Below, piece after piece: positions 16,371 through 25,159 of a DNA stretch of 64,000 bases; the stretch's first letter is position 1; each line of letters opens with the position of its first letter. The stretch is from Streptomyces kurssanovii. Its GTDB lineage: Bacteria; Actinomycetota; Actinomycetes; Streptomycetales; Streptomycetaceae. Under the pieces are notes generated by a model that saw nothing but the letters and a program-made list of their open reading frames with translations, was not told the DNA's origin and searched no databases. The DNA is taken from positions 372,001 through 436,000 of the forward strand of contig NZ_BMTN01000004.1 of assembly GCF_014649695.1 (NCBI RefSeq). The letters are read 5' to 3'. Both the position numbers and the translations under genes were made by a program.

Positions 16371-17372
16371 ATGGCAACCCGTGCCGTCGCCCGCCGTCAG
16401 TCCGACTCCGGTGGGGCGACCGACAGGGCAGGCAGTGTTCGCGCCGTGGGCGGGGAGATCGCCGATCGCGACCTGGTCGGCATGTACCTCGACGAGATAG
16501 CGCGTACGCCGCTGCTCGACGCCGCCAAGGAAGTCGAGCTGTCCCAGACCATCGAGGCGGGTGTCTACGCCCGTCAGATCCTCGACAAGGAAGTAGACAG
16601 CGAAGCCGGCGGAGCCACGCGGGAGGAGCTGGAGGCGCTGGCCGAGGCCGGTGAGCGTGCCAAGGACATCTTCATCCGCTCGAATCTGCGTCTCGTCGTG
16701 GCCGTCGCCCGGCGTTATCCGCGCAGTGGGCTGCCGCTGCTCGACCTGATCCAGGAGGGGAACGCAGGCCTGGTCCGCGCCGTCGAGAAGTTCGACTACG
16801 CCAAGGGGTTCAAGTTCTCCACGTACGCCACGTGGTGGATCCGTCAGGCGATCACCCGGTCCATAGCCGATCAGTCCCGCACCATCCGGCTCCCCGTCCA
16901 CCTGGTCGAGGAACTGGGCCGCATCCGTCGCGTCCAGCGCGAGTTCAACCGGGAGAACGGCCGGGACCCGGAGCCGTCGGAGATCGCCGAGGAGCTCGGC
17001 TCGACGGCCGAGCGGGTCATCGACGTCCTCGACTGGGCCCGTGACCCGGTCAGCCTGAACATGTCGGTGGACGACGCCGGCGAGACCCAGTTCGGCGACC
17101 TGCTGGAGGACACGTCCGCCGTGTCGCCGGAGCAGTCGGTGCTCACTCTGCTGCGCAGCGAGGAGCTGGAAGACCTGATCGGCAAGCTGGACAACCGCAC
17201 CGCGTCGATCATCCGCATGCGGTACGGGATCGAGGACGGCCGGGAGCGCACCCTGACCGAGGTCGGCAAGGAACACGGCCTGACGCGGGAGCGGATCCGC
17301 CAGATCGAGAAGCACGCGCTGCTCGAGCTCAAGCGGATGGCCCGCGACACGGGCTTCGAGCCGGCCGCATAG
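16371..17372 (+). CDS. hrdD: RNA polymerase sigma factor HrdD
   Basis: A 333-residue sigma-70 family protein. It has region 1.2 (DLVGMYLDEIARTPLL), region 2 with the -10 recognition helix (KFSTYATWWIRQAITRSIAD), region 3, and region 4 with a helix-turn-helix ending LTRERIRQIEKHAL. Length and N-terminus (MATRAVARR) match HrdD rather than the longer HrdB. ATG 16371 follows AAGGGAG. HrdD is a dispensable group 2 sigma factor in Streptomyces that is induced by stress. The SigR-type promoter upstream fits that. Confidence 0.92.
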   Translation: MATRAVARRQSDSGGATDRAGSVRAVGGEIADRDLVGMYLDEIARTPLLDAAKEVELSQTIEAGVYARQILDKEVDSEAGGATREELEALAEAGERAKDIFIRSNLRLVVAVARRYPRSGLPLLDLIQEGNAGLVRAVEKFDYAKGFKFSTYATWWIRQAITRSIADQSRTIRLPVHLVEELGRIRRVQREFNRENGRDPEPSEIAEELGSTAERVIDVLDWARDPVSLNMSVDDAGETQFGDLLEDTSAVSPEQSVLTLLRSEELEDLIGKLDNRTASIIRMRYGIEDGRERTLTEVGKEHGLTRERIRQIEKHALLELKRMARDTGFEPAA

Positions 17373-17463
17373 GAGTCCGGGGGCTGAGAGACGGTCCGCC
17401 CCCGGGCCGGCCCGTCCATGACCGGTGCGCGCAAGCGGCGCGCCGGCCGTCGGCGGTGTCCCC

Positions 17464-18423
17464 TCAGCCGGTGGCCCTGGCGAGCCGCGTCGCCAGGTCC
17501 GTCATGTACTCGCGCAGCGACGGCGGGCCGTGGACGGTGAACTCGCAGTCCACGAGCGCCAGACGCAGTGCCAGCCACTCGACCGAATCCGCCGACCTGG
17601 CCCGGAGCCGGCATGTGCTCTCGCCCGTCGGCGAAGGCGCGCCGAGGTGCTCCGGCAGCCGGGCCGCCACGAACGACGCCGGAGCCTCGAAGCTCACATC
17701 GACCTCGTGCTCCTGCTGGTGCCGTGACATCGAGTGGCTCAGCAGCTCCGCCGCGTCCCCGGCCGGCATCTCACGCGGCGTGAACCGGGCCCCTGTCGCG
17801 AACGGCTCCGTCACCCGGTCGACGCGGAACGTCCGCCAGTCCTCCCGCCCCACGTCGTACGCCACGAGGTACCACCGCCACCCCGTCGAGACGAGGCGGT
17901 ACGGCTCCACCTGCCGCCGCGTCTGTGCGCCGTCCCCCGCCCGGTAGCAGAACCGGAGCCGCTCGCGCGCCGTCACTGTGCCCGCGATGACCGTCAAGGT
18001 CTGCGGATCGATCGTCGCGCCGTCGCCCCTGGTGAGAGGAAGGGTCGCCGCCTGGAGTGTGGTGACCCGGTGGCGCAGCCGGGACGGCAGCACCTGCTCG
18101 AGCTTGGCCAGCGCCCGTACGGACGCTTCCTCGATGCCTTCGATCGCGTGGCCCGCCCCGGCCCGCAGCCCGACCGCGATCGCCACGGCCTCCTCGTCGT
18201 CCAGCAGCAACGGCGGCATCGCGGCGCCCGCGACCAACCGGTATCCGCCGACCGCGCCCTTGGTGGCCTCGACCGGGTATCCGAGGTCGCGCAGCCGGTC
18301 GATGTCACGCCGGATCGTGCGCGGGCTGACGTCGAGGCGCTCGGCCAGCTCGCTGCCGGGCCATTCCCGGGGCGTCTGGAGGAGCGAGAGCAGATTCAGG
18401 AGTCGTGCCGGAGTGTCCGTCAT
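17464..18423 (-). CDS. WYL-domain transcriptional regulator (YafY-like)
   Basis: A 319-residue protein with an N-terminal DeoR-like winged helix (ELAERLDVSPRTIRRDIDRL, about residues 25-44). A WYL sensor domain follows, centred on GWRWYLVAYD (about 175-184), and then a C-terminal WCX-like region. The ATG at 18423 is chosen from family starts. It is divergent from an MFS efflux gene 63 bp away, and a perfect palindrome lies between them. This is a familiar Streptomyces regulator/transporter pair, in which the WYL protein probably controls both promoters. Confidence 0.87.
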   Translation of the reverse strand: MTDTPARLLNLLSLLQTPREWPGSELAERLDVSPRTIRRDIDRLRDLGYPVEATKGAVGGYRLVAGAAMPPLLLDDEEAVAIAVGLRAGAGHAIEGIEEASVRALAKLEQVLPSRLRHRVTTLQAATLPLTRGDGATIDPQTLTVIAGTVTARERLRFCYRAGDGAQTRRQVEPYRLVSTGWRWYLVAYDVGREDWRTFRVDRVTEPFATGARFTPREMPAGDAAELLSHSMSRHQQEHEVDVSFEAPASFVAARLPEHLGAPSPTGESTCRLRARSADSVEWLALRLALVDCEFTVHGPPSLREYMTDLATRLARATG

Positions 18424-18445
18424 GTTTCTCAGGATGCCCGCCATC

Positions 18446-18464
18446 TAGGACATGTTCTGTCCTA
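18446..18464. promoter_or_regulatory. Operator for the WYL/YafY regulator
   Basis: TAGGACA-TGTTC-TGTCCTA is a perfect inverted repeat with 7-bp arms, placed between the two divergent starts (18423 minus, 18487 plus). AGGACA/TGTCCT sites are typical beside YafY-type regulators. Confidence 0.75.
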
Positions 18465-18486
18465 TACCCCGCCTAGATTCCTCGTC

Positions 18487-20112
18487 ATGAGTTCACAGCA
18501 GCCCGCCGTAGCCGAAACGGCAGCCGTAACCGATGTGGCGCCGGACGCCCGCCATGACCGCCGCCGCTGGATAGCGCTGGCGATCGTCATGACCGCCGCC
18601 TTCATGGACCTGGTCGACGTCACCATCGTCAACATCGCGATCCCCAGCATCGAGCGGGACCTCGGCGCGTCGTTCGGAGCGATCCAGTGGATCACCGCCG
18701 GATACGCCCTGGCCTTCGCCGCCGGCCTGATCACGGGCGGCCGGCTCGGTGACATCTACGGCCGCAAGCGGCTGTTCCTCATCGGCATCACCGGCTTCAC
18801 GCTCGCCTCCGCCCTCTGCGGGTTCGCCGCCAACGAGGAGATGCTCGTCGCCTCCCGGCTGCTGCAGGGCTCGGCCGCCGCGATGATGGTCCCGCAGGTG
18901 CTCGCGATCGTGCACGTCACCTTCCCGGCGCACGAACGCGGCAAGGTCTTCGGCCTGTTCGGCGCCATCGTCGGACTGGGCGCCGTGTCCGGCCCGCTGC
19001 TCGGCGCGCTGCTCACGCAGTGGAACCTGTTCGGCCTCGAATGGCGGCCGATCTTCCTGATCAACCTGCCCGTCGGCATCGCGGGACTGATCCTCGGGCG
19101 GAAGTACATCCTCGAGTCCCGTGCGCCGAAGGCCCTCAAGCTCGACCTCGTCGGCGTCGTGCTGGTCACGCTCGGACTGCTGATGCTGATCTACCCGCTC
19201 ACGCGGGGCCGTGAGCTCAACTGGCCGCTCTGGGGACACCTTTGCATGGCCGGCAGCCTGCTCGTCTTCGCCGCCTTCCTGGCGTACGAGAAGCACAAGA
19301 CGCGCAAGGACGGCTCGCCGCTGGTCGAACTGTCGCTGTTCAAGGTGAAGAGCTTCGCCGCCGGTATCGCCGTACAGCTCACCTTCGGCATCGTGATGGG
19401 CATCTTCTTCCTCGTCTGGACGCTCTACATGCAGAACGGGCTCGGCTGGAGCCCGCTGAAGGCCGGCCTGACCGGAGTTCCGTTCTCCATCGCCGTCTCC
19501 GCGGCGGCCGGTATGTCCGTGCAACTGCTGGTGCCGCGCTTCGGGCGCAAGGTGCTGCAGGCGGGCGCGGCCACCATGGTCGCCGGGCTGCTCGTCTACA
19601 TCTGGGAGGCCGACCGTTACGGCATGGCCGTCCAGCCCTGGCAGATGATCCTGCCGCTGGTCGTCATGGGTGTGGGCATGGGGCTGATCGTCGCGCCGCT
19701 GACCGACGCGGTGCTCTCCGAAGTCCCGCGCGAGCATGCCGGATCGGCGTCCGGACTGATCAACACGACCGGGCAGATGGGCACCGCGCTCGGCCTCGGC
19801 CTCGTGTCGCTGGTCTTCTTCGGATCGATCGACGAGGAGCAGCTCGCACCCGATGCCGTCGGCGGCGCCTTCGCCCAGGCCTTCGAGAACTCGCTGTGGT
19901 GGGTCGCGGCCGTCCTCGGTGTCATCTTCCTGGTGATGTTCGCCCTGCCGGCCCGGCCGAAGCAGCACATGGAGGGCGGCGCGACGGACGACGTCGTGTC
20001 GGAGGACGTCCTGACGGAGGGCGTCGCGGCGGACGACGGGGCCGGAGTTCCGGCGGAAGGTGTGACGGGACCGCTCGCGAAGCCGGAGACCGAACCGGTT
20101 CTCTCACGCTGA
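18487..20112 (+). CDS. MFS efflux transporter, DHA2 (EmrB) family
   Basis: A 541-residue membrane protein with about 14 hydrophobic segments. Motifs are DLVDVTIVNIAIPSIE in TM1 and GGRLGDIYGRKR (motif A). The last 50 or so residues are acidic and low in complexity. The ATG at 18487 is the first in-frame start after the regulatory palindrome; the much longer open frame upstream is antisense to the regulator gene and not coding. It should be repressed or activated by the divergent WYL regulator. A strong terminator follows. Confidence 0.9.
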   Translation: MSSQQPAVAETAAVTDVAPDARHDRRRWIALAIVMTAAFMDLVDVTIVNIAIPSIERDLGASFGAIQWITAGYALAFAAGLITGGRLGDIYGRKRLFLIGITGFTLASALCGFAANEEMLVASRLLQGSAAAMMVPQVLAIVHVTFPAHERGKVFGLFGAIVGLGAVSGPLLGALLTQWNLFGLEWRPIFLINLPVGIAGLILGRKYILESRAPKALKLDLVGVVLVTLGLLMLIYPLTRGRELNWPLWGHLCMAGSLLVFAAFLAYEKHKTRKDGSPLVELSLFKVKSFAAGIAVQLTFGIVMGIFFLVWTLYMQNGLGWSPLKAGLTGVPFSIAVSAAAGMSVQLLVPRFGRKVLQAGAATMVAGLLVYIWEADRYGMAVQPWQMILPLVVMGVGMGLIVAPLTDAVLSEVPREHAGSASGLINTTGQMGTALGLGLVSLVFFGSIDEEQLAPDAVGGAFAQAFENSLWWVAAVLGVIFLVMFALPARPKQHMEGGATDDVVSEDVLTEGVAADDGAGVPAEGVTGPLAKPETEPVLSR

Positions 20113-20123
20113 CCGGTCCGCAA

Positions 20124-20158
20124 GGTGCCCGCGCCGCGCTCACCGCGGCGCGGGCACC
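20124..20158 (+). terminator. Terminator after the second MFS gene
   Basis: Perfect 15-bp stem, GGTGCCCGCGCCGCG with its complement, around CTCAC, 11 bp after the stop codon. It also faces the convergent DUF6227 gene. Confidence 0.85.
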
Positions 20159-20216
20159 CTGCGTTCGCGCGCGGCAGGGCCCGGGCCGTTGAGCACGGGC
20201 CGCGAGCTGCAGGCGG

Positions 20217-21029
20217 CTAGCGGACGCGAGCCCGGAGTTCCATGGCCGCGCGGGCGTCCTGCTCCGCCTCGTAGACCTCACACATGTGGCGCCCGTCCGG
20301 CGTCGCCGTGTGCTCGACCTCCCACAGGCTCCGTTCCGTACCGTCGAGCAGCAGGAAGGCGTGCTCGTAGAGCGTGAAGCCCGCGTCCTTGCCGGCGACG
20401 CGGAACTGGCGCCCGAAGACCTGGGTGATGTGGTGGGCGAAGGCGCTGCGCAGCAGACGGGCCGTCTCGTCGCCCGGGCGGTCGGCGTTCTCCGCGCGGC
20501 GCAGCACCCGGCGGGCGTGGTCGGCCGAATCGTCCGGAGCGTACATCGGAGGCAGCGGGGCAGGCGGCGGCGCCATCAGAGCGGCGAGCAGCTCCAGATC
20601 GGCGTCCAGGTCGATGCCGAGCTCCTGCTCGAACGCGCTGCCCAGGCCGGCGGCGCTCCCCGTACCGGCGAAGCCCGGGAAGCCGGCGGGCAGTCGCGAC
20701 GCCGCCAGCCGGGCCTCGGACTCCTCCGTGTAGAGCTCGTGCTGCTCCGTGCCGTCGCGGCCGGTGTTGTGCACGAGCTCCCACAGCACGAGCGAACTGC
20801 CGTCACCGAGCAGATAGGCGTGGCGGTACGTGGCCCGGTGCAGCGACGCGCTGTGGTGAGAGGAATGGAGTGAACTGGCGTGCGCCAGTGCGCAGCCGAG
20901 CCGCTCGACCGTTGCGTCGGGCAGGTCGAAGGAGTTGAGCGCCCGACCCAGGAGTCGCTCGAGGTGCGTCTCGGTTGTCTCGTACGGATCGTTCGGATCG
21001 TTCAAGAGGGGTCTCCAGGCCGTCGCCAC
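20217..21029 (-). CDS. DUF6227-family protein
   Basis: A 270-residue protein with no membrane segments and no recognised catalytic motif. It contains two related halves. Each half has a histidine-rich helix, then a segment of the form HAYLLGDGSSLVLWELVHN (about residues 70-88) or HAFLLLDGTERSLWEVEHT (about 225-243). This internal duplication suggests a repeated beta-sheet domain. Members of this family are conserved in Streptomyces without known function. The only plausible start is GTG 21029. The gene has its own transcript between two convergent or same-strand neighbours. Confidence 0.7.
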   Translation of the reverse strand: MATAWRPLLNDPNDPYETTETHLERLLGRALNSFDLPDATVERLGCALAHASSLHSSHHSASLHRATYRHAYLLGDGSSLVLWELVHNTGRDGTEQHELYTEESEARLAASRLPAGFPGFAGTGSAAGLGSAFEQELGIDLDADLELLAALMAPPPAPLPPMYAPDDSADHARRVLRRAENADRPGDETARLLRSAFAHHITQVFGRQFRVAGKDAGFTLYEHAFLLLDGTERSLWEVEHTATPDGRHMCEVYEAEQDARAAMELRARVR

Positions 21030-21098
21030 AAGTCACTTGGTGATTGCTAAAAGTAGCGCTTCGGTCCGACAATGCGCTTCAGGGTTGGGTAAAACGAA

Positions 21099-21129
21099 GG
21101 GGCGCGTGGCAGAAGTTCCCGCGCGCCCC
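21099..21129 (-). terminator. Candidate terminator after the P1 peptidase gene
   Basis: GGGGCGCG (21099-21106) pairs with CGCGCCCC (21122-21129) across a 15-nt loop, 20 bp past the stop codon of the peptidase gene. Confidence 0.55.
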
Positions 21130-21149
21130 CAACTCGGCTGTCCGATACG

Positions 21150-22211
21150 TCAGTCGATGCCGTACAACTCCCCGTACGAAGGGAAGCTGCCGCCCGGTCC
21201 GTCGACGCTCGCGGCGGATCTCACGGCGTGCACGATCGCCCGCGTCACCATGTCGGCGCCCGCGGCGAGAACGTCGTTCAGCGCTAGCGGATTGTCTTCG
21301 GCGAGCGCCACCGAGCCCGTGGCCAGTGCGAACACCGTGTCGCCGTCGTTGAGAAGGTGCACCGGCCGCACAGCGCGCGCGATGCCGTCGTGCGCCGTCC
21401 CCGCGAGCTTGTGCGCCTGCGCGCGGGTGAGATCGGCGTCGGTGGCCACGACGGCGAGGGTGGTGTTCAGCGGCGGGGGACCGTTCTTCTCGCGTGCCTC
21501 GGTCAGGCGCAGCTGCGCCGCGGTGTGCACGGCGGGGGAGGGGAGCGCCGCGCGGTCCACGCCTTCGGTGATCAACTCGCCGTACAGCGCGCCGGTCCCG
21601 GGATCGACGGCCGAGCCCACCGCGTTCGCCACGACCAGCGCGGCCACGGTGATGCCGGACTCGAGGACGGCGCTCGCCGTGCCGACACCGCCCTTGAAGT
21701 GCCCGATCACCGCACCGGTCCCGGCACCGACCGCACCCGCCTCGACCGGCGCGCCCTCGTCGGTGGCGGCAGCCGCCTCCACCGCCGCCCGGCCTGTGGA
21801 GGCGTCCGGCCGCGCGGACCAGTCGCCGCCGCGCCCCAGGTCGAAGACGCATGCCGCCGGCACGACGGGCACGACCTGCGAGGGATCAGGGCCGACCCGT
21901 ACGCCCCGGCCCTGTTCCTCGAGCCACGCCATCACTCCGGCGGCCGACTCGAGCCCGAACGCGCTGCCGCCGGTCAGGACGACCGCCTCGATGCGCTGGA
22001 CGACATTGCGCGGATCGAGCGCGTCGGTCTCCCGGGTGCCTGGCCCACCGCCCCTGACGTCGACGGCCGCGACCACGCCGCCCTCCGGCGCGAGGACGAC
22101 GGTCGTGCCGCTGAGCGCACCGTCCCCGGTGACCTGTGCGTGACCGACCCGCAGACCCGCCACATCCGTGAGGCCGTCGGTCGGCCCGTCAGTCCTCTTC
22201 GTAACGACCAT
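21150..22211 (-). CDS. P1/S58-family peptidase (DmpA-type aminopeptidase)
   Basis: A 353-residue protein of the self-processing P1 family (L-aminopeptidase/D-esterase, NylC-like). The expected autocleavage site, where an N-terminal Ser/Thr nucleophile is released, corresponds to the segment LNTTLAVVATDAD (N249 with T250/T251). Upstream signatures are LTGGSAFGLESAAGV (about 79-93) and GAVGAGTGAVIGHFKGG (about 159-175). It is probably cytoplasmic and acts on small amides or peptides; the true substrate is not predictable. It starts at ATG 22211 with only a weak ribosome binding site. Confidence 0.85.
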   Translation of the reverse strand: MVVTKRTDGPTDGLTDVAGLRVGHAQVTGDGALSGTTVVLAPEGGVVAAVDVRGGGPGTRETDALDPRNVVQRIEAVVLTGGSAFGLESAAGVMAWLEEQGRGVRVGPDPSQVVPVVPAACVFDLGRGGDWSARPDASTGRAAVEAAAATDEGAPVEAGAVGAGTGAVIGHFKGGVGTASAVLESGITVAALVVANAVGSAVDPGTGALYGELITEGVDRAALPSPAVHTAAQLRLTEAREKNGPPPLNTTLAVVATDADLTRAQAHKLAGTAHDGIARAVRPVHLLNDGDTVFALATGSVALAEDNPLALNDVLAAGADMVTRAIVHAVRSAASVDGPGGSFPSYGELYGID

Positions 22212-22368
22212 GTCCGCCAGGTTAGTTGGACCGGCCGTGCGCGGCGGCGGTCACGCAGACGCGCGGCGCGGTCTCGACCGGTGCTCCAGCAGATCTCGAT
22301 CCGGCGCCCGGCGTCCGCGCCATTCCGGTGCCGATGAGCGCTGTCCGCAGCGGTGGTCCATGCGCGGC

Positions 22369-22447
22369 CGTGCCGACCCGATGGGCCATCCGGCCCGCCC
22401 CGGCCCGCTCGGCGTGCCGACCCGATGGGCCACCCGGCCCGGCCCGG
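22369..22447. repeat. 44-bp tandem repeat in the intergenic region
   Basis: The sequence beginning CGTGCCGACCCGATGGGCCA occurs at 22369 and again at 22413, a period of 44 bp. The second copy diverges after about 30 bp. The 307-bp gap 22212-22518 holds this repeat and nothing else I can assign. Confidence 0.65.
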
Positions 22448-22518
22448 ATCCAGGGGCCGTCGGCAGGGTGACGGAACACAGGTGACGGCAGGGGGGCCCT
22501 CGGCCGTACCCTGGAGAT

Positions 22519-22725
22519 ATGAGGACCGCCCCCGCCCCCGGACCGCGCGATGCGAAGCAGCCCGGACAGCAACGACCCGAGCCGAGGCTGATCTTCGACG
22601 ATCCGCTGGACCAGCAATCGGCGGACGATACGGACCGTGGGTGGGGTGAGCGGCCTCCCGCGAGCAGCGACAGCGCCGCCGATCTCGCACGCTTCCTCGA
22701 CGAGAAGCCGCCCCACCACATCTGA
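22519..22725 (+). CDS. Small conserved-type hypothetical protein
   Basis: A 68-residue acidic, proline-rich protein without cysteines or membrane segments. It ends in an amphipathic helix, DLARFLDEKPPHHI. The ATG at 22519 follows CTGGAG at good spacing, and third codon positions are strongly G/C, supporting real coding. It is convergent with mscL, whose stop lies 33 bp away. No function can be proposed. Confidence 0.6.
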   Translation: MRTAPAPGPRDAKQPGQQRPEPRLIFDDPLDQQSADDTDRGWGERPPASSDSAADLARFLDEKPPHHI

Positions 22726-22757
22726 GCCGTACGAGCCCCGAGGGGCCGTCGGCCGCG

Positions 22758-23276
22758 TCAGCGACCGGCGCCGGGCTCCGGTGCGCCCGCCGGACCGGAG
22801 TCGTCACCGGCAGCCGTCGAGCCGGTACGGCGCTGCGCGACCAAGGCGTCGCGGATCTCCTTCAGCACCTCCAGCTCGGTCACCTCGAGCGTCTCCTGAA
22901 CACCCTCCTTCGCCTTCTGCGCGGCCACGCGGCGGGCGAGGTACTTCGACATGGGCAGCACCATGAGGAAGTAGACGACGGCAGCGGTGATCAGGAACTG
23001 GAGCGTCGCGCCGAGCACCGATCCCCACATGATCTGGATGCCCTGCATATCGCCGTCGGGGCCGACCTTGCACGGGTCCTTCAGGCAGGAGCTGTAGGCA
23101 TCCAGGTCCTTCGTTCCGAACGCCCCGACCAGCGGGTTGATCACGCCTTTCACCACAGCGTTCACGATGTTGGTGAAAGCGGCACCGATGACGACGGCGA
23201 CCGCGAGGTCGATCACGTTGCCACGGAGCAGGAAGGCTTTGAAGCCTTCGAGGACGCTCGGCTTCTTGTCGCTCAC
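22758..23276 (-). CDS. mscL: Large-conductance mechanosensitive channel MscL
   Basis: A 172-residue channel protein that opens under membrane tension to release solutes during osmotic downshock. The first membrane helix (GNVIDLAVAVVIGAAFTNIV, about residues 19-38) is highly characteristic, and the second lies at about 87-108. A long charged C-terminal helix (about 110-150) and a Gly/Ala/Pro tail follow. The external loop carries two cysteines (near CLKDPC), unusual compared with the E. coli protein. GTG 23276 is preferred over ATG 23294 because AGAGG is properly spaced and MscL homology begins there. Confidence 0.93.
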   Translation of the reverse strand: MSDKKPSVLEGFKAFLLRGNVIDLAVAVVIGAAFTNIVNAVVKGVINPLVGAFGTKDLDAYSSCLKDPCKVGPDGDMQGIQIMWGSVLGATLQFLITAAVVYFLMVLPMSKYLARRVAAQKAKEGVQETLEVTELEVLKEIRDALVAQRRTGSTAAGDDSGPAGAPEPGAGR

Positions 23277-23399
23277 GAATGAGCCTCTCTTCATACATGT
23301 AGTAAAGGAGGGGGACGGCTCGGCAACTTACGTCAGCGCCCGGCCTCCTTGTCCAATCCGCAGCCGCTATGGGACTACCCGGGGCTAGGTCAGTACGAG

Positions 23400-23975
23400 T
23401 CAGCACACCGTCACCACCAAGCGGGAGGACGCGCCGGCGCCCGCCAGCTCCGCCGCCGTGGCCCGCGGCACGGACAGCACGACGAGTGCGCCGCCGTCCG
23501 CGGAGTCCTCGGTCCCGGCCGGAACCTCGGTCACCCGGACCCCGGACGCCACGACCTTCGCCGGAACCGCCCCCTCGCCTCCGGCCGCGGGATGGTCAGC
23601 GGCCGCGATGACGTCGACGCGGTCCCCGGGCCGCAGCAGCCGCACCGTCGCCGCGTCCGCGATGCGCACGGGCGCGGACACCAGCTCGGTGGCAGGACGG
23701 GGCTCACGCGCCGGGGGCGCGGCAGCCGGCACACCGGCGCCCGGACCGCCCCGGGCCTCCTGCCCCGGTCCGCCCGCGACGTCGGCTCCCCGGGCCGTCG
23801 ACGCGGCGAGCGCCGCGGCCGTCACCGCCAGGCCCGCGGCCATGGTTCGCCGCTGCCGCCACAGCGCTCGGCGAAGCCGCTGCGCCCCGCCGCGGACCCG
23901 CAGCGGGGCGAACGGCGGTACGCCCAAGGGCTCCGGCGCGGGAGAGGGGGGAGGGGAGGAGTGCACGAAGGACAT
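23400..23975 (-). CDS. SAF/RcpC-domain protein (CpaB-like)
   Basis: A 191-residue protein with a basic N-terminus, one hydrophobic segment (about residues 45-62), an Ala/Pro/Gly linker, and a C-terminal SAF-like domain. The latter contains VRIADAATVRLLRPGDRVDV (about 103-122) and the RcpC-type ending LVVLSVPRATAAELAGA. Such proteins assist Flp/Tad pilus assembly, and stand-alone copies are frequent in Streptomyces. No pilus gene lies next to it. It sits downstream of mtnP on the same strand across a 240-bp gap. Confidence 0.7.
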   Translation of the reverse strand: MSFVHSSPPPSPAPEPLGVPPFAPLRVRGGAQRLRRALWRQRRTMAAGLAVTAAALAASTARGADVAGGPGQEARGGPGAGVPAAAPPAREPRPATELVSAPVRIADAATVRLLRPGDRVDVIAAADHPAAGGEGAVPAKVVASGVRVTEVPAGTEDSADGGALVVLSVPRATAAELAGAGASSRLVVTVC

Positions 23976-24215
23976 GTCGCACCGCCTGTCGCGAGGAGTG
24001 GCCCGGGCCCTGCGCCCGTGACCGACCGCTCATCACGATCCACGCTCCGGCCCAGGCCCGCCGAAACCTGTGGACAGTGCGATGTATGTGGACAACTCGC
24101 TCACCGGGATGGGGGGCCGAGCGGGATCGCCCGCCCCGCGACCGCGCAGCCCCGCCCGCCCGCGACGCGGCCTCACCCCAGACGCGACCTCACTCCAGGA
24201 CGCGACCTCGCCGCG

Positions 24216-25079
24216 CTACGGCAGCGTGATGCCCGGGTCCATCCCCGCCAGCGCGTTGCCGCACGTGCAGTCGCGTTCGTCGTTCGACGGCAGACCCGCC
24301 ACGGCGTCGAACAGGACCGTACGCAGCCGGTCGACATTGGCCGCGAACACCTTCAGCACCTCTTCGTGCGAGACGCCTTCGCCCGCTTCGGCGCCGGCGT
24401 CCAGGTCGGTGACCAGTGTGATCGACGTGTAGCAGAGCTCGAGCTCCCGGGCGAGGACGGCCTCGGGGTGCCCGGTCATGCCCACCACCGACCAGCCCAT
24501 CGCCGCGTGCCACCGGGACTCGGCCCGGGTAGAGAAGCGGGGCCCCTCGACGACCACCAGGGTCCCGCCGTCCACCGGCTCCCAGTCGCGTCCGCGGGCC
24601 GCGTCCAGCACGGTCCTGCGCCCCCGCGGGCAGTACGGATCGGCAGGCGACACATGCACCACGTTGGGGACGGTCCGGTCGGGCAGCGGCAGGCCGTCGA
24701 AGTAGGTCTGCGCCCGCGCCTTCGTGCGGTCCACGAACTGGTCGGGCACGAGCAGCGTGCCGGGGCCGTACTCGGGCACCAGGCCCCCGACCGCGCACGG
24801 GCCGAGGACCTGGCGGACGCCGACGGAGCGCAGCGCCCAGAGGTTGGCGCGGTAGTTGATGCGGTGCGGCGGCAGGTGGTGGCCGCGCCCGTGACGGGGC
24901 AGGAAGGCGACCCGCCGTCCGGCGATGTCACCGATGAACAGGGAGTCGCTGGGCGGACCGTAAGGGGTCTCGACCTCGATCTCGGTGACGTCCTCCAGGA
25001 AGGAGTAGAAGCCCGAGCCGCCGATCACACCGATCTCCGCCGGTCCGGTCGCTTCGCTTGCGTTCGACTTGGTCGCCAT
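24216..25079 (-). CDS. mtnP: S-methyl-5'-thioadenosine phosphorylase
   Basis: A 287-residue nucleoside phosphorylase of the PNP/MTAP family. It cleaves methylthioadenosine, a by-product of polyamine and SAM chemistry, to adenine and methylthioribose-1-phosphate. Motifs are the N-terminal GVIGGSGFYS (about residues 16-25), the phosphate-binding RHGRGHHLPPHRINYRAN (about 62-79), and the base-binding segment AAMGWSVVGMTGHPEA (about 192-207). ATG 25079 is the first start that fits the family. It is followed on the same strand by the SAF-domain gene and preceded by fmdB. Confidence 0.92.
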   Translation of the reverse strand: MATKSNASEATGPAEIGVIGGSGFYSFLEDVTEIEVETPYGPPSDSLFIGDIAGRRVAFLPRHGRGHHLPPHRINYRANLWALRSVGVRQVLGPCAVGGLVPEYGPGTLLVPDQFVDRTKARAQTYFDGLPLPDRTVPNVVHVSPADPYCPRGRRTVLDAARGRDWEPVDGGTLVVVEGPRFSTRAESRWHAAMGWSVVGMTGHPEAVLARELELCYTSITLVTDLDAGAEAGEGVSHEEVLKVFAANVDRLRTVLFDAVAGLPSNDERDCTCGNALAGMDPGITLP

Positions 25080-25159
25080 GGCGATCACAGTAGCCGCAGG
25101 CGCACATGCCAAGAACCCCGCCGTGGTCATGTGCCGGGCGGGGTCTCGGAAACGTAAGA

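Noticed and set aside
24150-24215. Short GACGCG(A/G)CCTC repeats that might look like a CRISPR or operator array
   Set aside because: The units are about 11 bp, spacing is irregular and they are likely GC-rich slippage. No CRISPR array or cas gene is visible anywhere in the window.
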